Shown: positions 28,395 through 37,306, numbered from the stretch's first letter. The stretch is 64,000 bases of DNA from Litchfieldia alkalitelluris (GCF_002019645.1 NZ_KV917374.1:895452-959451), one strand, 5' to 3'. The notes: generated by a model not told the origin, from the sequence alone. A program made the numbers and translations.

Positions 28395-29699
28395 ATGGAT
28401 CATTTACAATATTCTTATAATCTAGCAAAAGAATATCTTCATCAGGAAAAATATGAAGAAGCAAAAAGTTTGTTAGAGAAGGTGCAAAAAGACATCCCGA
28501 ATCATCCACAAATAAAGTGGTCATTAGGACTTATTCATGTGTTGACAGGATATCCACACCAAGCTCTTATGGTGTGGAAAGGCCTTACTGAAGAAGTGGT
28601 TCTCGGCTATTCAAAGAGTAAAGCGCAAGTTGAACAAGTGCTATCATTATATGAACATTTATATGGTTTATATAATCAGGCAATATCTTATGGGAAATCT
28701 GGAAAAATAGAGCAGGCGAAAGAGATTTATAAACAGTTACTTTCCTATCAGAAAGAAATAGCATTACCTGTTGAATTTTATCAAGGATACATCCTTACTT
28801 CATCATTGCTAGGTGAGGGAGAAACTATTTTTCAGGATTTCGACTCCTTTCCTAAATATATAACGAGTAATTCAACAGTAGACGAGTTAGTACGAAAATT
28901 ACTTAAAGCACATTCTATAGAAGAACCGACCCCTCAAAAAGTAGTTGAGCAAAGTAAGCAACCAACTCCAAAAAATAGAAACACTAAAAAGGTTTTCTAT
29001 GGTTTGGGGCTAGTTGCTGCGATGTTGATTACTGGAATTACTGTACAATCTTTGAATGAAACGCACTCTAATGTAGCTCTACCAGTCCAACCAGTTGTCT
29101 CTAATGTCGATACAAGTGAGACTAATCAATATAAAGAGAGAATGAGTGAGCTTGAAGATGAAGTGAAAGTGTTATTGGAAAAACAGGAAGCTCTTCAAGC
29201 CGAGTTAGGTGATAAATCTCAACAACTTGAAAATCATGAAAAAACACAGCAGATTCTAGAGCTTGCCAATGTCGATTTTAAAGTTATTACTAATCAAGCG
29301 GCACTTGAGGCATATAAAGAGGGACTACACTTCTATCAAAATGGACAATATGATTTAGCTGTTACATCTTTGGAGCAAAGTCAGATGGTAGACTCAACCC
29401 AATATTATGCAGATGATGCTTTATTTTATCTAATACAATCTAAAAAGAAAATAGATGAGAGTAATAATTTGAGCGAACTGTATGACGAATTTCTTGAAAA
29501 TAAAGAAAATCCCTTTTCTTTATCACCTTATTATGATGACATTCTTCTTTTAAAGGCTGAATGGTTAGTGAACAACAATGTGGGAGAAGGTACTCAATTA
29601 CTTAAGCAAATTCAAACAGAATATCCTCAGGAGTGGACTGCGAATCGTGCTAAGCAGATCTTAAAGGGAATTGAGGAGGACGAAGATGCAATTAACTAG
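28395..29699 (+). CDS. Membrane-anchored TPR/coiled-coil protein (cluster gene 5)
   Basis: A 434-aa protein in three parts: an N-terminal TPR-like region (1-195), one membrane helix after lysines (KKVFYGLGLVAAMLITGITV, about 199-218), then a coiled coil (about 236-282, heptads in MSELEDEVKVLLEKQEAL) and a C-terminal TPR-like region (about 300-430). There is no cleavable signal; the positive-inside rule predicts the first TPR in the cytoplasm and the coiled-coil half outside. It starts 11 bases after the Hsp70 stop with a weak ribosome site, so it is probably coupled. It may dock the chaperones at the membrane; inferred. Confidence 0.75.
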   Translation: MDHLQYSYNLAKEYLHQEKYEEAKSLLEKVQKDIPNHPQIKWSLGLIHVLTGYPHQALMVWKGLTEEVVLGYSKSKAQVEQVLSLYEHLYGLYNQAISYGKSGKIEQAKEIYKQLLSYQKEIALPVEFYQGYILTSSLLGEGETIFQDFDSFPKYITSNSTVDELVRKLLKAHSIEEPTPQKVVEQSKQPTPKNRNTKKVFYGLGLVAAMLITGITVQSLNETHSNVALPVQPVVSNVDTSETNQYKERMSELEDEVKVLLEKQEALQAELGDKSQQLENHEKTQQILELANVDFKVITNQAALEAYKEGLHFYQNGQYDLAVTSLEQSQMVDSTQYYADDALFYLIQSKKKIDESNNLSELYDEFLENKENPFSLSPYYDDILLLKAEWLVNNNVGEGTQLLKQIQTEYPQEWTANRAKQILKGIEEDEDAIN

Positions 29700-30882
29700 T
29701 ACAGATAATTATTACAAAATCCTAGAAATAGAGCCAAGTGCTAGCCTTAGTGAAATAAGAAAAGCTTATTATAGTAAAATTAGACAATACTCAAATGAAA
29801 GTCATCCTGAAGAATTTAAACTAATCACAAAGGCTTATCGAACATTAGTAGATCCAGAGTTAAAAAAGCAATATGACTTAGAAACTCAAGATGATGGTTC
29901 TTATCAAAAATTACTTAATCATGTACTTGCCGCTATGGATAAGGAACAATATAAAAATGCTCTACTTGTCTTAGACCAAATGCAGAGGAAATACCCTCAA
30001 GATGCTCAAGTCCTGCATTATACTGCACTTTGTCATATGAACTTATCACAATATGAACTTTCCAAAAATGTGCTGTTAAGATTAGAAGCAATAATGCCTG
30101 ATAATGAAGATGTATTAAAAATGCTTGGAAGATCATATCTTGAGTTAAACATGAAGCCTATTTCACTTCGGTATTATAAAAAGGTGATGGAGCTTTATCC
30201 AAACGAGGTCAACAACTATATAAATGTGGCTACTGTTTATTTAAATCTTGAACAGTATGATCAAGCCCTTAGTACACTAGAAAGTAAGTTCAAAAATGGT
30301 AGAGAAATGATATATGATTTCCCAATTCTTATAGAAATATTTGATATCACGATGTTACTTGATAGAAAATCGTATTTTAACAAAACTATTCTGAGAATAA
30401 AGAAATTATATGAAACAGACGAAGAGAAACGCATCCTTTTAAACATGCTTATGCAATATACTGAAAGTGTGAATAATGATTACAATGGTTTCAAAGCACT
30501 TATCAAAATGATTAAAGAAATTAACAAAAATAGTATTCAAGATGTTAATGAATGGATCAGAGAAGCAGAATCACATATCAGATCAGACCTGATTTATTAT
30601 GGTGATCATGTACCAAATAATACACATTCAACGAACAATCAAAATTATTCACATTCTAATACAACGACAAACGTTCCAGTAGAAGTAGTCGATCCTGAAC
30701 GTGGGTCGATCCTTTTTGCAATCATCCTAGGTATAATAGCATCCTTTTTTCTTACGCCTATTGGGGGAATTATTGTTGGGTTCATCTGGTACTTTAATGC
30801 AGAGAAAATAAAAGAGATTTTAAGCTGCTTAGGTTGTTTAATTGTAGTAATTATAGCTTTTATGATTTTAACTAATTTATAG
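29686..30882 (+). CDS. J-like domain TPR membrane protein lacking HPD (cluster gene 6)
   Basis: A protein of about 398 residues, paralogous to gene 1. The J-like fold is YYKILEIEPSASLSEIRKAY plus FKLITKAYRTLVDPELKKQYD; the HPD loop reads YSNE (35-38). A later HPE (40-42) sits at the start of helix III, not in the HPD position. TPR-like repeats cover about 75-230, and two hydrophobic segments lie near the C-terminus (about 338-362 and 377-396). I chose the ATG at 29686 because GAGGAGG lies 8 bases before it; it overlaps gene 5 by 14 bases. The membrane tail matches the membrane anchor of gene 5. Confidence 0.82.
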   Translation: MQLTSTDNYYKILEIEPSASLSEIRKAYYSKIRQYSNESHPEEFKLITKAYRTLVDPELKKQYDLETQDDGSYQKLLNHVLAAMDKEQYKNALLVLDQMQRKYPQDAQVLHYTALCHMNLSQYELSKNVLLRLEAIMPDNEDVLKMLGRSYLELNMKPISLRYYKKVMELYPNEVNNYINVATVYLNLEQYDQALSTLESKFKNGREMIYDFPILIEIFDITMLLDRKSYFNKTILRIKKLYETDEEKRILLNMLMQYTESVNNDYNGFKALIKMIKEINKNSIQDVNEWIREAESHIRSDLIYYGDHVPNNTHSTNNQNYSHSNTTTNVPVEVVDPERGSILFAIILGIIASFFLTPIGGIIVGFIWYFNAEKIKEILSCLGCLIVVIIAFMILTNL

Positions 30883-30886
30883 ACAT

Positions 30887-30915
30887 GCTTACCTTAAAAC
30901 AGGTAGGCTTTTTTT
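30887..30915 (+). terminator. Terminator ending the chaperone cluster
   Basis: GCTTACCT (30887-30894) pairs with AGGTAGGC (30901-30908), followed by seven T. No convincing terminator is seen inside the cluster, which supports one transcription unit. Confidence 0.88.
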
Positions 30916-30987
30916 ATTCAAAACCAGCGTAAAGTGCAAAATCTATAAAAGTATGTTATAAATGGTGAAAAAAGGAGCTGTTATAAG

Positions 30988-31707
30988 ATGAAGCTTGCAT
31001 TTATATCAGATATTCATGGAAATGCGATTGCCTTAGAAACTGTGTTGAAAAATTTGGAAGAGCAGAAAATTGATCGAGTTTTCGTTTTAGGTGATTTATG
31101 CTATCGAGGCCCAGAGCCAAAGCGTTCATTAGACTTAGTTCGTTCATTGAATACTGAGGTGATTAAGGGCAATGCCGATGAGTGGGTTGTTAGAGGAGTT
31201 CTAGAAGGGGAAGTTCCTGTTCAAGCTCTAGAGCTCATGAATAAGGAAAGAGATTGGACAGTTTCACAGCTAGATTCAAGTGATATAGACTATCTTAAGA
31301 ATTTACCCACTAGTATTAGTAGTGAAGTAGAAGGTGTAACTATCCATGCCTTTCATGCAACACCTGACAGTTTATTTGATGTGGTTCTACCCGATGCAAA
31401 TGATAATCAGCTCTTGAGTAGTCAAATGTCTGGGGAGGACGCAGATGTTTACATATACGCCCATATCCATAAGCCGTATATTCGCTACATAGATGGAAAA
31501 GTAATCATCAATATTGGTAGTGTTGGGCTTCCGTTCGATGGGTTAGCAAAGGCGTCCTACGGAATTGTTGAAGTGAAGGATGGTAATATAACAACCTCTA
31601 TTCAAAGAGTAAGCGTGGATCTTGAAAAAGTAACCGCAGCATATGATCAAGTGAATTATCCCAATGCTGAAATGATGAAAAGAATCGTAAGAAACGGGAA
31701 AATTTAG
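30988..31707 (+). CDS. Metallophosphoesterase (calcineurin-like, YfcE/diadenosine type)
   Basis: A 239-aa cytoplasmic enzyme with all core metal motifs: SDIHGN (D8, H10), LGDLCYRGP, IKGNADEWVV, IHAFHATP and YAHIHKPYIR. Length and the GN-A-DEW box suit small phosphodiesterases of the DUF2461/YfcE class; the actual substrate cannot be read. AAAGGAG precedes the ATG. It lies 75 bases beyond the cluster terminator, so it is a separate unit. Confidence 0.87.
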   Translation: MKLAFISDIHGNAIALETVLKNLEEQKIDRVFVLGDLCYRGPEPKRSLDLVRSLNTEVIKGNADEWVVRGVLEGEVPVQALELMNKERDWTVSQLDSSDIDYLKNLPTSISSEVEGVTIHAFHATPDSLFDVVLPDANDNQLLSSQMSGEDADVYIYAHIHKPYIRYIDGKVIINIGSVGLPFDGLAKASYGIVEVKDGNITTSIQRVSVDLEKVTAAYDQVNYPNAEMMKRIVRNGKI

Positions 31708-31780
31708 GACTAGGGCCAGGTGAGGGTGGGGTTTCTCGAGCTCGGTTCTTTTCTTGATGACGTGTCGACAAAAAAGGGGG

Positions 31781-31793
31781 GGTGACAGGCACC
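31781..31793. repeat. 13-bp word GGTGACAGGCACC, copy 2
   Basis: Reverse complement of the word at 22396-22408. Confidence 0.5.
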
Positions 31794-31859
31794 AGTATAT
31801 TTTTCTCCCATTCTGTCAATAATTTAGTTATAGTATATAAATAGAGAGGGAGAGAGAAG

Positions 31860-32027
31860 ATGTTGGTGGTTAAAAGTTATTTTTTGTCTGAGTTTGAGCG
31901 GTTTGAGAAGGAAATGGTGATTTTTGATAGGTTGAAAGATGTTAGAGAAGAGGAAGTTTTTTCTCTGGATGATCGAGAATTGGTAGAGATGTATAATAAA
32001 TGCTTGGAAAAAGAGCCGGTTCTTTAA
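31860..32027 (+). CDS. Small hypothetical protein, 55 aa
   Basis: Starts MLVVKSYFLSEFERFEKEM and ends CLEKEPVL; acidic, helical, no membrane segment. A strong purine-rich site (GAGAGGGAGAGAGAAG) directly precedes the ATG, and a perfect bidirectional terminator follows. Not recognised. Size, ribosome site and terminator make a real micro-gene likely. Confidence 0.6.
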   Translation: MLVVKSYFLSEFERFEKEMVIFDRLKDVREEEVFSLDDRELVEMYNKCLEKEPVL

Positions 32028-32042
32028 TATACGGTATAAATA

Positions 32043-32091
32043 TGAAAAAGAGAGGAATTCGACTTACTGTTTCGAATTCCTCTCTTTTTCA
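32043..32091. terminator. Perfect bidirectional terminator
   Basis: A 20-bp perfect stem (32043-32062 with 32072-32091), GAGAGGAATTCGA at its core, flanked by A5 and T5. It serves both the 55-aa gene on the plus strand and the convergent membrane micro-gene. Confidence 0.92.
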
Positions 32092-32267
32092 TATCGTGAT
32101 TTTGTATTTTCGACTAACCACGAAATCATTGAATAAATAATCACAACAATAATTGCTTGAGTCCCATTTTCGATCCAATTAAATGATTTATTGTCCTTAT
32201 AGTCAAAAAATATTAATAAAATAAAAACACCTAAAACAAAAAGAAAATTCAAACATAGTTTCCTCAT
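32064..32267 (-). CDS. Small membrane protein, 67 aa
   Basis: Two hydrophobic segments (FLFVLGVFILLIFF and AIIVVIIYSMISWLV) with a charged tail (ENTKSRYEKERNSKQ). A good ribosome site, AAAGGTGAG, precedes the ATG. The stop lies inside the shared terminator hairpin. Not recognised; probably a real two-helix membrane peptide. Confidence 0.6.
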   Translation of the reverse strand: MRKLCLNFLFVLGVFILLIFFDYKDNKSFNWIENGTQAIIVVIIYSMISWLVENTKSRYEKERNSKQ

Positions 32268-32339
32268 ATTCTCACCTTTGAGTAGAGTATTAAATTCATT
32301 TTAACATATGGAATAATGGAAATGATAAAACTCCCTTGT

Positions 32340-32904
32340 AAGTGCTAATTCTTGTACGTGTGCCTCGATGTCGCTTTTGGATCTTGAGGGTCCCTAATAG
32401 CTTTTTAGTTGTTTCCAGGACGTTCCGTCACGTATTGAAAATTGATATTGAAAAGTAAAAAGAAGAACATTGTTATTCTTTTCATAAAAGTCCCCCATTT
32501 AAACAGATTCTATTTAGTTCTAAATCTATTATAAGAGGAGGTAGAACAAGGATAATGTAATATTATGTAAAAAAATATAGAGGATTTTGCGAATTTTCGT
32601 CATTTTTTCAGGTATTTAGTGGAATGAGTAAATAACATGAAACCAGTTTTTTGTTTGTTAACTCATCTAAGAAAAAATCACTTCTTTATCATTGAGTTTT
32701 TTCTATATATAGGGGATAAACCTGTAATTTTTATATTGAGTTGTAAATCATCCATACAATATGGGCATTAATACCTAATTTCTAACTTGGTTTAACGACA
32801 TCTAACAACCCCTTTCCTCCCACGTTTTTCCCAACATCAAAAGCTTAGAATTTAATTGAATACAATATAGTTTCTGTTAAAATAGGAATAAACTACTAGT
32901 TCAA
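32340..32904. other. Intergenic stretch without recognised content
   Basis: AT-rich DNA. A GAGGAGG-like site near 32537 is followed only by ATG TAA, so no frame is supported. The c-di-GMP riboswitch and its gene follow; a promoter must lie here, but none stands out. Confidence 0.5.
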
Positions 32905-32911
32905 TCTACAC

Positions 32912-32998
32912 GATATTGGCAAATCTATTGAAAGGTAGAGACGCAAAGCTTCGGGTCTAAGGTCTAACAAGACTATGATGGCTGGGTTACCGAATGTA
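32912..32998 (+). ncRNA. Cyclic di-GMP-I (GEMM-I) riboswitch
   Basis: The hallmark order is present: GGCAAA, a GAAA tetraloop in CTATTGAAAGGTAG, GACGCAAAGC, GGGTCTAAGG, ATGATGGC, then GGGTTACCGAA. The closing stem can form between ATATT (32914-32918) and AATGT (32993-32997). The GAAA loop and its partner stem match the class I tertiary contact. The expression platform is unclear: GGTAAACC (33013-33020) could pair with GGGTTACC, and no T-run follows, so translation control is possible. Confidence 0.85.
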
Positions 32999-33067
32999 TG
33001 AATAAATTGATAGGTAAACCGTCTGTACTTCTATTTCTGGTTATTAATCTTGAAAGGGTGGAGGAAA

Positions 33068-33520
33068 GTGAATAAGGATATCCTTTTAGAATCGTCAAAT
33101 GGTATTTATAAAATTAAATTATACAAACCAGAAAATAAAACAAAAAAATTTATTAACAGACTTTTAAACAATGAGTTTCCATTTCTCCTTAAACAGCAAG
33201 GAAGAGAAGAAAAGCACCAAGGGTTTACGATTGATGAGTATGCGAATACCTTTTCTTTAGTAACCGATAAGTTAATCTTGGAGACCACTTCAAACGAAAG
33301 CCTACAATTTATTTCAGGTAAACTAGAGTTTTCGATTGAAAAATGTAAGAAGTACTTTCAAATAAAAATACATTCGTTCTTCAAAAACTGTAAAGGAGAA
33401 TGGATTGTAAAAGCTGCCGAATTAAAAGCAGATCTTATGGTACTCAATCAAGAAGGTCGTCATGAAATCGAGCATGAAAATGTCATTGAATTCTATTTAA
33501 CAGAACCTAATAAAAAATAA
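33068..33520 (+). CDS. Unknown 150-aa protein under a c-di-GMP riboswitch
   Basis: Predicted soluble alpha/beta protein, no signal peptide or membrane helix. It begins NKDILLESSNGIYKIKLYKP and contains a basic stretch (KFINRLLNN). I recognise no family. I chose the GTG at 33068, preceded by AAAGGGTGGAGG; the in-frame TTG at 33050 overlaps that site. It sits about 70 bases after a class I c-di-GMP riboswitch, so it should respond to the motile/sessile second messenger. Codon use and AT content resemble its neighbours. Confidence 0.7.
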   Translation: MNKDILLESSNGIYKIKLYKPENKTKKFINRLLNNEFPFLLKQQGREEKHQGFTIDEYANTFSLVTDKLILETTSNESLQFISGKLEFSIEKCKKYFQIKIHSFFKNCKGEWIVKAAELKADLMVLNQEGRHEIEHENVIEFYLTEPNKK

Positions 33521-33598
33521 TGGATTACATGTATATATTTTTGAATGTTGGTAATAATAGAGTACTAGAAAGTAAAATGGAAAAAGGAGAGAGTGACA

Positions 33599-33694
33599 AT
33601 GAATATAGAAGCGATGTTACCAGAAGTTCTCCCAGAAAAACTTGATGAATTTTTAGCTTTATTATTAAACCTAGTTGAAGAAATAGATAGATAG
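33599..33694 (+). CDS. Putative micro-protein, 31 aa
   Basis: MNIEAMLPEVLPEKLDEF followed by a leucine-rich amphipathic helix, 31 residues. AAAAAGGAGAGAG is well placed before the ATG. Its position 80 bases after the riboswitch-controlled gene suggests the same transcript. Small size limits confidence. Confidence 0.45.
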   Translation: MNIEAMLPEVLPEKLDEFLALLLNLVEEIDR

Positions 33695-33740
33695 ATTAAA
33701 TGTTGATGTTTGACGCGGCTAAAGGAAATGTAGTACTCGC

Positions 33741-33795
33741 CAAGAGTGGATCGCAGCTCATGGAACTCTCCAACCTAGTTATTTTCAGGGTAAAC
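33741..33795 (+). repeat. Repeat family C, right-end fragment
   Basis: GAGTGGATCGCAGCTCATGG, then AACTCTCCAACCTAGTTATTTTCAGGG, matches the family C right end only. Confidence 0.7.
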
Positions 33796-33908
33796 ATTAA
33801 TACCGAAATAATAACTACCATGAGTGGAAAAGCTAAAACATTCCCGCAAAAAGGTCTGTATTAGAACAAATGGTAAGTAAAGATAAACTGATTTTAGCAA
33901 TACAATTA

Positions 33909-33951
33909 AAAAGCATTTTTCCTTCTATAAAAAAGGAAAAATGCTTTTTTT
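33909..33951 (+). terminator. Strong terminator hairpin
   Basis: AAAAGCATTTTTCCTT (33909-33924) pairs with AAGGAAAAATGCTTTT (33933-33948), with T residues continuing. It probably ends the riboswitch/micro-protein transcript. The remaining ~400 bases to qoxA hold no supported gene. Confidence 0.85.
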
Positions 33952-34377
33952 TCGTCACTATTTACCATTTCCACTAGGTGTATGTTTGTAATATAATGTG
34001 AATCTATCAAGAAAAGAAATAATTATATCAAAATAATGATTATTATGTGAAGAAGTGAGCTAATGTACGTGAATTACTGAACAAAGTGTCTTTATTAGTA
34101 TAGTAATAATAGCTAAAGGGAGGCACTGGAAAATAAGGCTAAATTATGTAAATTCAAGATTCAGATGAACTTGTGACTTGATATTGTCAAAATATCTACA
34201 CATTTTAGTCATATATACGGGCGCTTTAGGGTGTAATATAGATTTTGTATCACAAGTGTAATATAAATCACTTTTGGCTGATATGAAATATGTTAAAATC
34301 TGTTTTTTGTTATTTCGTTACTTAGTTTTTATATAGAAAGAAGTCCATTTTTATTTGTGAGGGGGAGAGCAAACATT

Positions 34378-35328
34378 ATGAAATCTTTTCGTTATATAAT
34401 GTTTTCGATGCTTTTATTGATTGTTACAACCGTTCTGTCAGGCTGTCAAAATCTGCTTATATTTGATCCGCAGGGACCTGTAGCTAGAAGTCAGGCAGAG
34501 TTAATTATCTTTTCAATTATCCTTATGGCAGTCGTTGTGATTGTTGTATTTGCATTATTTGGTTGGATTATTTGGAAATACCGAGAGACTGATAGAAATA
34601 AAGATTATGAGCCACCACATGAGCATGGAAGTAAGCTTTTTGAAGCGATTTGGATTGTTATCCCGATTATTATTGTTGTTGCTCTTACAATTCCAACGGT
34701 TATGGTTACTTATGAACTTGAGGGAGTACCTGAAGGATACGAAGAAGTGGAGCCGATTACGATTCACGTTACTTCAGCTAATTGGAAATGGATCTTCAGC
34801 TACCCAGAGCAAGATATCGAGACAGTTAACTACTTAAATATCCCAGCAGGCGTTCCAGTTCAGTTTAAAATGACATCTACCGGCACCATGCAGTCCTTCT
34901 GGGTACCAGCATTAGGTGGACAAAAATATACGATGGCTAACATGCAGACAGAGCTTTATCTCTTAGCAGATAGACCTGGTTCATACATTGGTCGAAATAC
35001 AAGTTTTAACGGAGAAGGTTATGCTCATATGGAGTTTGAGGTTGAATCACAAACTCAGGAGGATTTTGATAAATGGGTTTCTGAAGTGAAAGAAACAGCT
35101 TCAGACTTAACAGAAGAACAACACTACAAGATTATTGAGCCGGGTCTTGTTGGTCGTATGACGTTTAATGGTACCCATTTAGAATGGATTGACCATTCAA
35201 AATCGGAATACCACAATCATGGTGGAGAGTCTCATGATGAACATGGTAGCCATTCTGAAGAAGATACACATGAAGACCATGACAATCATGACAATCATGA
35301 AGACCATGACAATCATGACTCACACTAA
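34378..35328 (+). CDS. qoxA: Cytochrome aa3 quinol oxidase subunit II with His-rich tail
   Basis: A 316-aa lipoprotein (lipobox VLSGC, C23) with two membrane helices and a periplasm-facing cupredoxin domain (VTSANWKWIFSYPEQ) that lacks the CuA ligands, as expected for a quinol rather than cytochrome c oxidase. ATG at 34378 follows GAGGGGGAGAG; the in-frame GTG at 34357 contains that site. The last 39 residues (about 278-316) are unusual: 12 His mixed with Asp, Glu and Asn, repeats of HDN and HED. A metal-binding or buffering role at the cell surface is possible. First gene of qoxABCD. Confidence 0.93.
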   Translation: MKSFRYIMFSMLLLIVTTVLSGCQNLLIFDPQGPVARSQAELIIFSIILMAVVVIVVFALFGWIIWKYRETDRNKDYEPPHEHGSKLFEAIWIVIPIIIVVALTIPTVMVTYELEGVPEGYEEVEPITIHVTSANWKWIFSYPEQDIETVNYLNIPAGVPVQFKMTSTGTMQSFWVPALGGQKYTMANMQTELYLLADRPGSYIGRNTSFNGEGYAHMEFEVESQTQEDFDKWVSEVKETASDLTEEQHYKIIEPGLVGRMTFNGTHLEWIDHSKSEYHNHGGESHDEHGSHSEEDTHEDHDNHDNHEDHDNHDSH

Positions 35329-35344
35329 CAGGAGGGATTAAGAA

Positions 35345-37306
35345 ATGGGAGTACTAGGTGCAGGCACAGGACATCAGTTTTTTGTCACAGGAGATCCCCT
35401 TATTTTAGCATCACAGATTGCCATTGGATTAACGATTCTCGGAATCGTCGGTGGTTTAACATATTTCAAAAAATGGCGTTGGTTGTGGACTGAATGGTTA
35501 ACAACTGTTGACCATAAACGTATTGGTATTTTATATATCCTAGCCGGAGTTTTAATGTTCTTCCGTGGTGGGGTTGACGGTTTGATGATGAGATTACAAA
35601 CATCACGACCAGAAATGGAATTCTTAAATTCTCAGCACTATAATGAAATTTTTACCACTCATGGAATCGTTATGATTTTATTCGCGGCGATGCCTTTGTT
35701 GATTGGTATTATGAATGTTGTCTTACCACTTCAACTTGGAGCTCGTGATGTTGCGTTTCCATGGTTGAATGCATTAAGCTTCTGGTTATTTTTCGTAGGT
35801 GCGATGTTATTTAACATCTCGTTTGTTATCGGTGGTTCTCCTGATGCCGGGTGGACATCTTATTTCCCACTCGCAGGAAAAGAATTTACACCGGGTATCG
35901 GTAATAACTATTACGCAGTTGCCCTGCAAATTGCCGGGATTGGTACTTTAGCAACAGGTATTAACTTTATCGTAACTGTATTGAAAATGAGAGCACCTGG
36001 TATGACGTTAATGAAAATGCCAATGTTTGCTTGGACTTCATTTATAACATCAATTATCATTGTTGCTGCTTTCCCAATTTTTACAGTTGCGTTACTACTA
36101 ATGACAATGGATCGTTTATTTGGAACCCACTTCTTTACTGTAGCAGCTGGTGGGGAGCCAATGCTTTGGTTAAATTTATTCTGGTTATGGGGTCATCCTG
36201 AGGTTTATATCGTTGCTTTACCAGCATTCGGTATGTTCTCAGAAGTTATCTCGACTTACTCGCGTAAAAATTTATATGGTTACTCAACAATGGTTTGGTC
36301 AATCATTACGATTGCGTTCTTATCGATGATTGTATGGGTTCACCATTTCTACACGATGGGTTCAGGGCCAGCAGTTAACTCATTCTTCTCGATTACGACG
36401 ATGTTAATTGCGGTACCAACAGGAGTTAAGATCTTTAACTGGTTATTTACAATGAGAAAAGGTCGAATTAAATTTACAACTTCGATGCTGTGGGCACTAG
36501 CATTTATCCCATGTTTCACAATTGGTGGAGTTACAGGGGTTATGCTTGCGATGGCGGCAGCAGATTATCAATATCACAACACAATGTTCCTAGTGGCGCA
36601 TTTCCACTACGTATTAATTCCAGGAGTTGTATTTGCAGTGTTTGCAGGACTATACTACTGGTGGCCAAAAATGTTCGGCTTTACTCTTAACGAGAGAATT
36701 GGTAAATGGCACTTCTGGTTATTCGTGATTGGTTTTAACATGACATTTATGCCAATGTTCTTCGTTGGTTTAGACGGAATGTCTCGTCGTATGTACACTT
36801 ATTCAGCAGGATTAGGCTGGGAGAACCCATTAATGTTCTCATTCATCGGTTCACTTGTGTTAGCTGCAGGCTTTGCGGCAATGGTTTACAACATCTATTG
36901 GAGCTTCCGTTATGCGAAGCGTGGTGTTGACCATGATCCATGGGATGCTCGTACACTTGAGTGGGCAACTGCATCACCAGTTCAAGCTTATAACTTTGCT
37001 AAAATTCCAGAAGTAAAATCAACTGAAGCATTCTGGGATATGAAAAAAGAAGGTACACACACGCTTAAAGAATCTGAAATTGAAAAAATTCACTTACCAA
37101 GCAATTCAGGGGTTCCATTCTTATTGAGTGTTGCCATTGGAATTGTCGGCTTCTTCCTAGTATTTGAATGGTTCATTCCTGCAGCAATTGCAGCAGTTCT
37201 AATTATTGTTGGTCTGATTGTCCGCTCATTTGATTATGATGAAGGCTTCTATGTAAGTGTTGATGAAATCACTAAAACCGAGAAAAAATGGAGAGGTGAT
37301 TTATAA
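35345..37306 (+). CDS. qoxB: Cytochrome aa3 quinol oxidase subunit I
   Basis: A 653-aa heme-copper oxidase core with about 14-15 membrane helices. Visible ligands include WLWGHPEVYI (CuB His and the cross-linked Tyr) and VHHFYTMG (paired CuB His), and the heme a/a3 histidines near VAHFHYVLI. It oxidises quinol and reduces O2 to water while pumping protons. AGGAGGGATT precedes the ATG, 16 bases after qoxA. Stop and qoxC start overlap by one base. Confidence 0.95.
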   Translation: MGVLGAGTGHQFFVTGDPLILASQIAIGLTILGIVGGLTYFKKWRWLWTEWLTTVDHKRIGILYILAGVLMFFRGGVDGLMMRLQTSRPEMEFLNSQHYNEIFTTHGIVMILFAAMPLLIGIMNVVLPLQLGARDVAFPWLNALSFWLFFVGAMLFNISFVIGGSPDAGWTSYFPLAGKEFTPGIGNNYYAVALQIAGIGTLATGINFIVTVLKMRAPGMTLMKMPMFAWTSFITSIIIVAAFPIFTVALLLMTMDRLFGTHFFTVAAGGEPMLWLNLFWLWGHPEVYIVALPAFGMFSEVISTYSRKNLYGYSTMVWSIITIAFLSMIVWVHHFYTMGSGPAVNSFFSITTMLIAVPTGVKIFNWLFTMRKGRIKFTTSMLWALAFIPCFTIGGVTGVMLAMAAADYQYHNTMFLVAHFHYVLIPGVVFAVFAGLYYWWPKMFGFTLNERIGKWHFWLFVIGFNMTFMPMFFVGLDGMSRRMYTYSAGLGWENPLMFSFIGSLVLAAGFAAMVYNIYWSFRYAKRGVDHDPWDARTLEWATASPVQAYNFAKIPEVKSTEAFWDMKKEGTHTLKESEIEKIHLPSNSGVPFLLSVAIGIVGFFLVFEWFIPAAIAAVLIIVGLIVRSFDYDEGFYVSVDEITKTEKKWRGDL

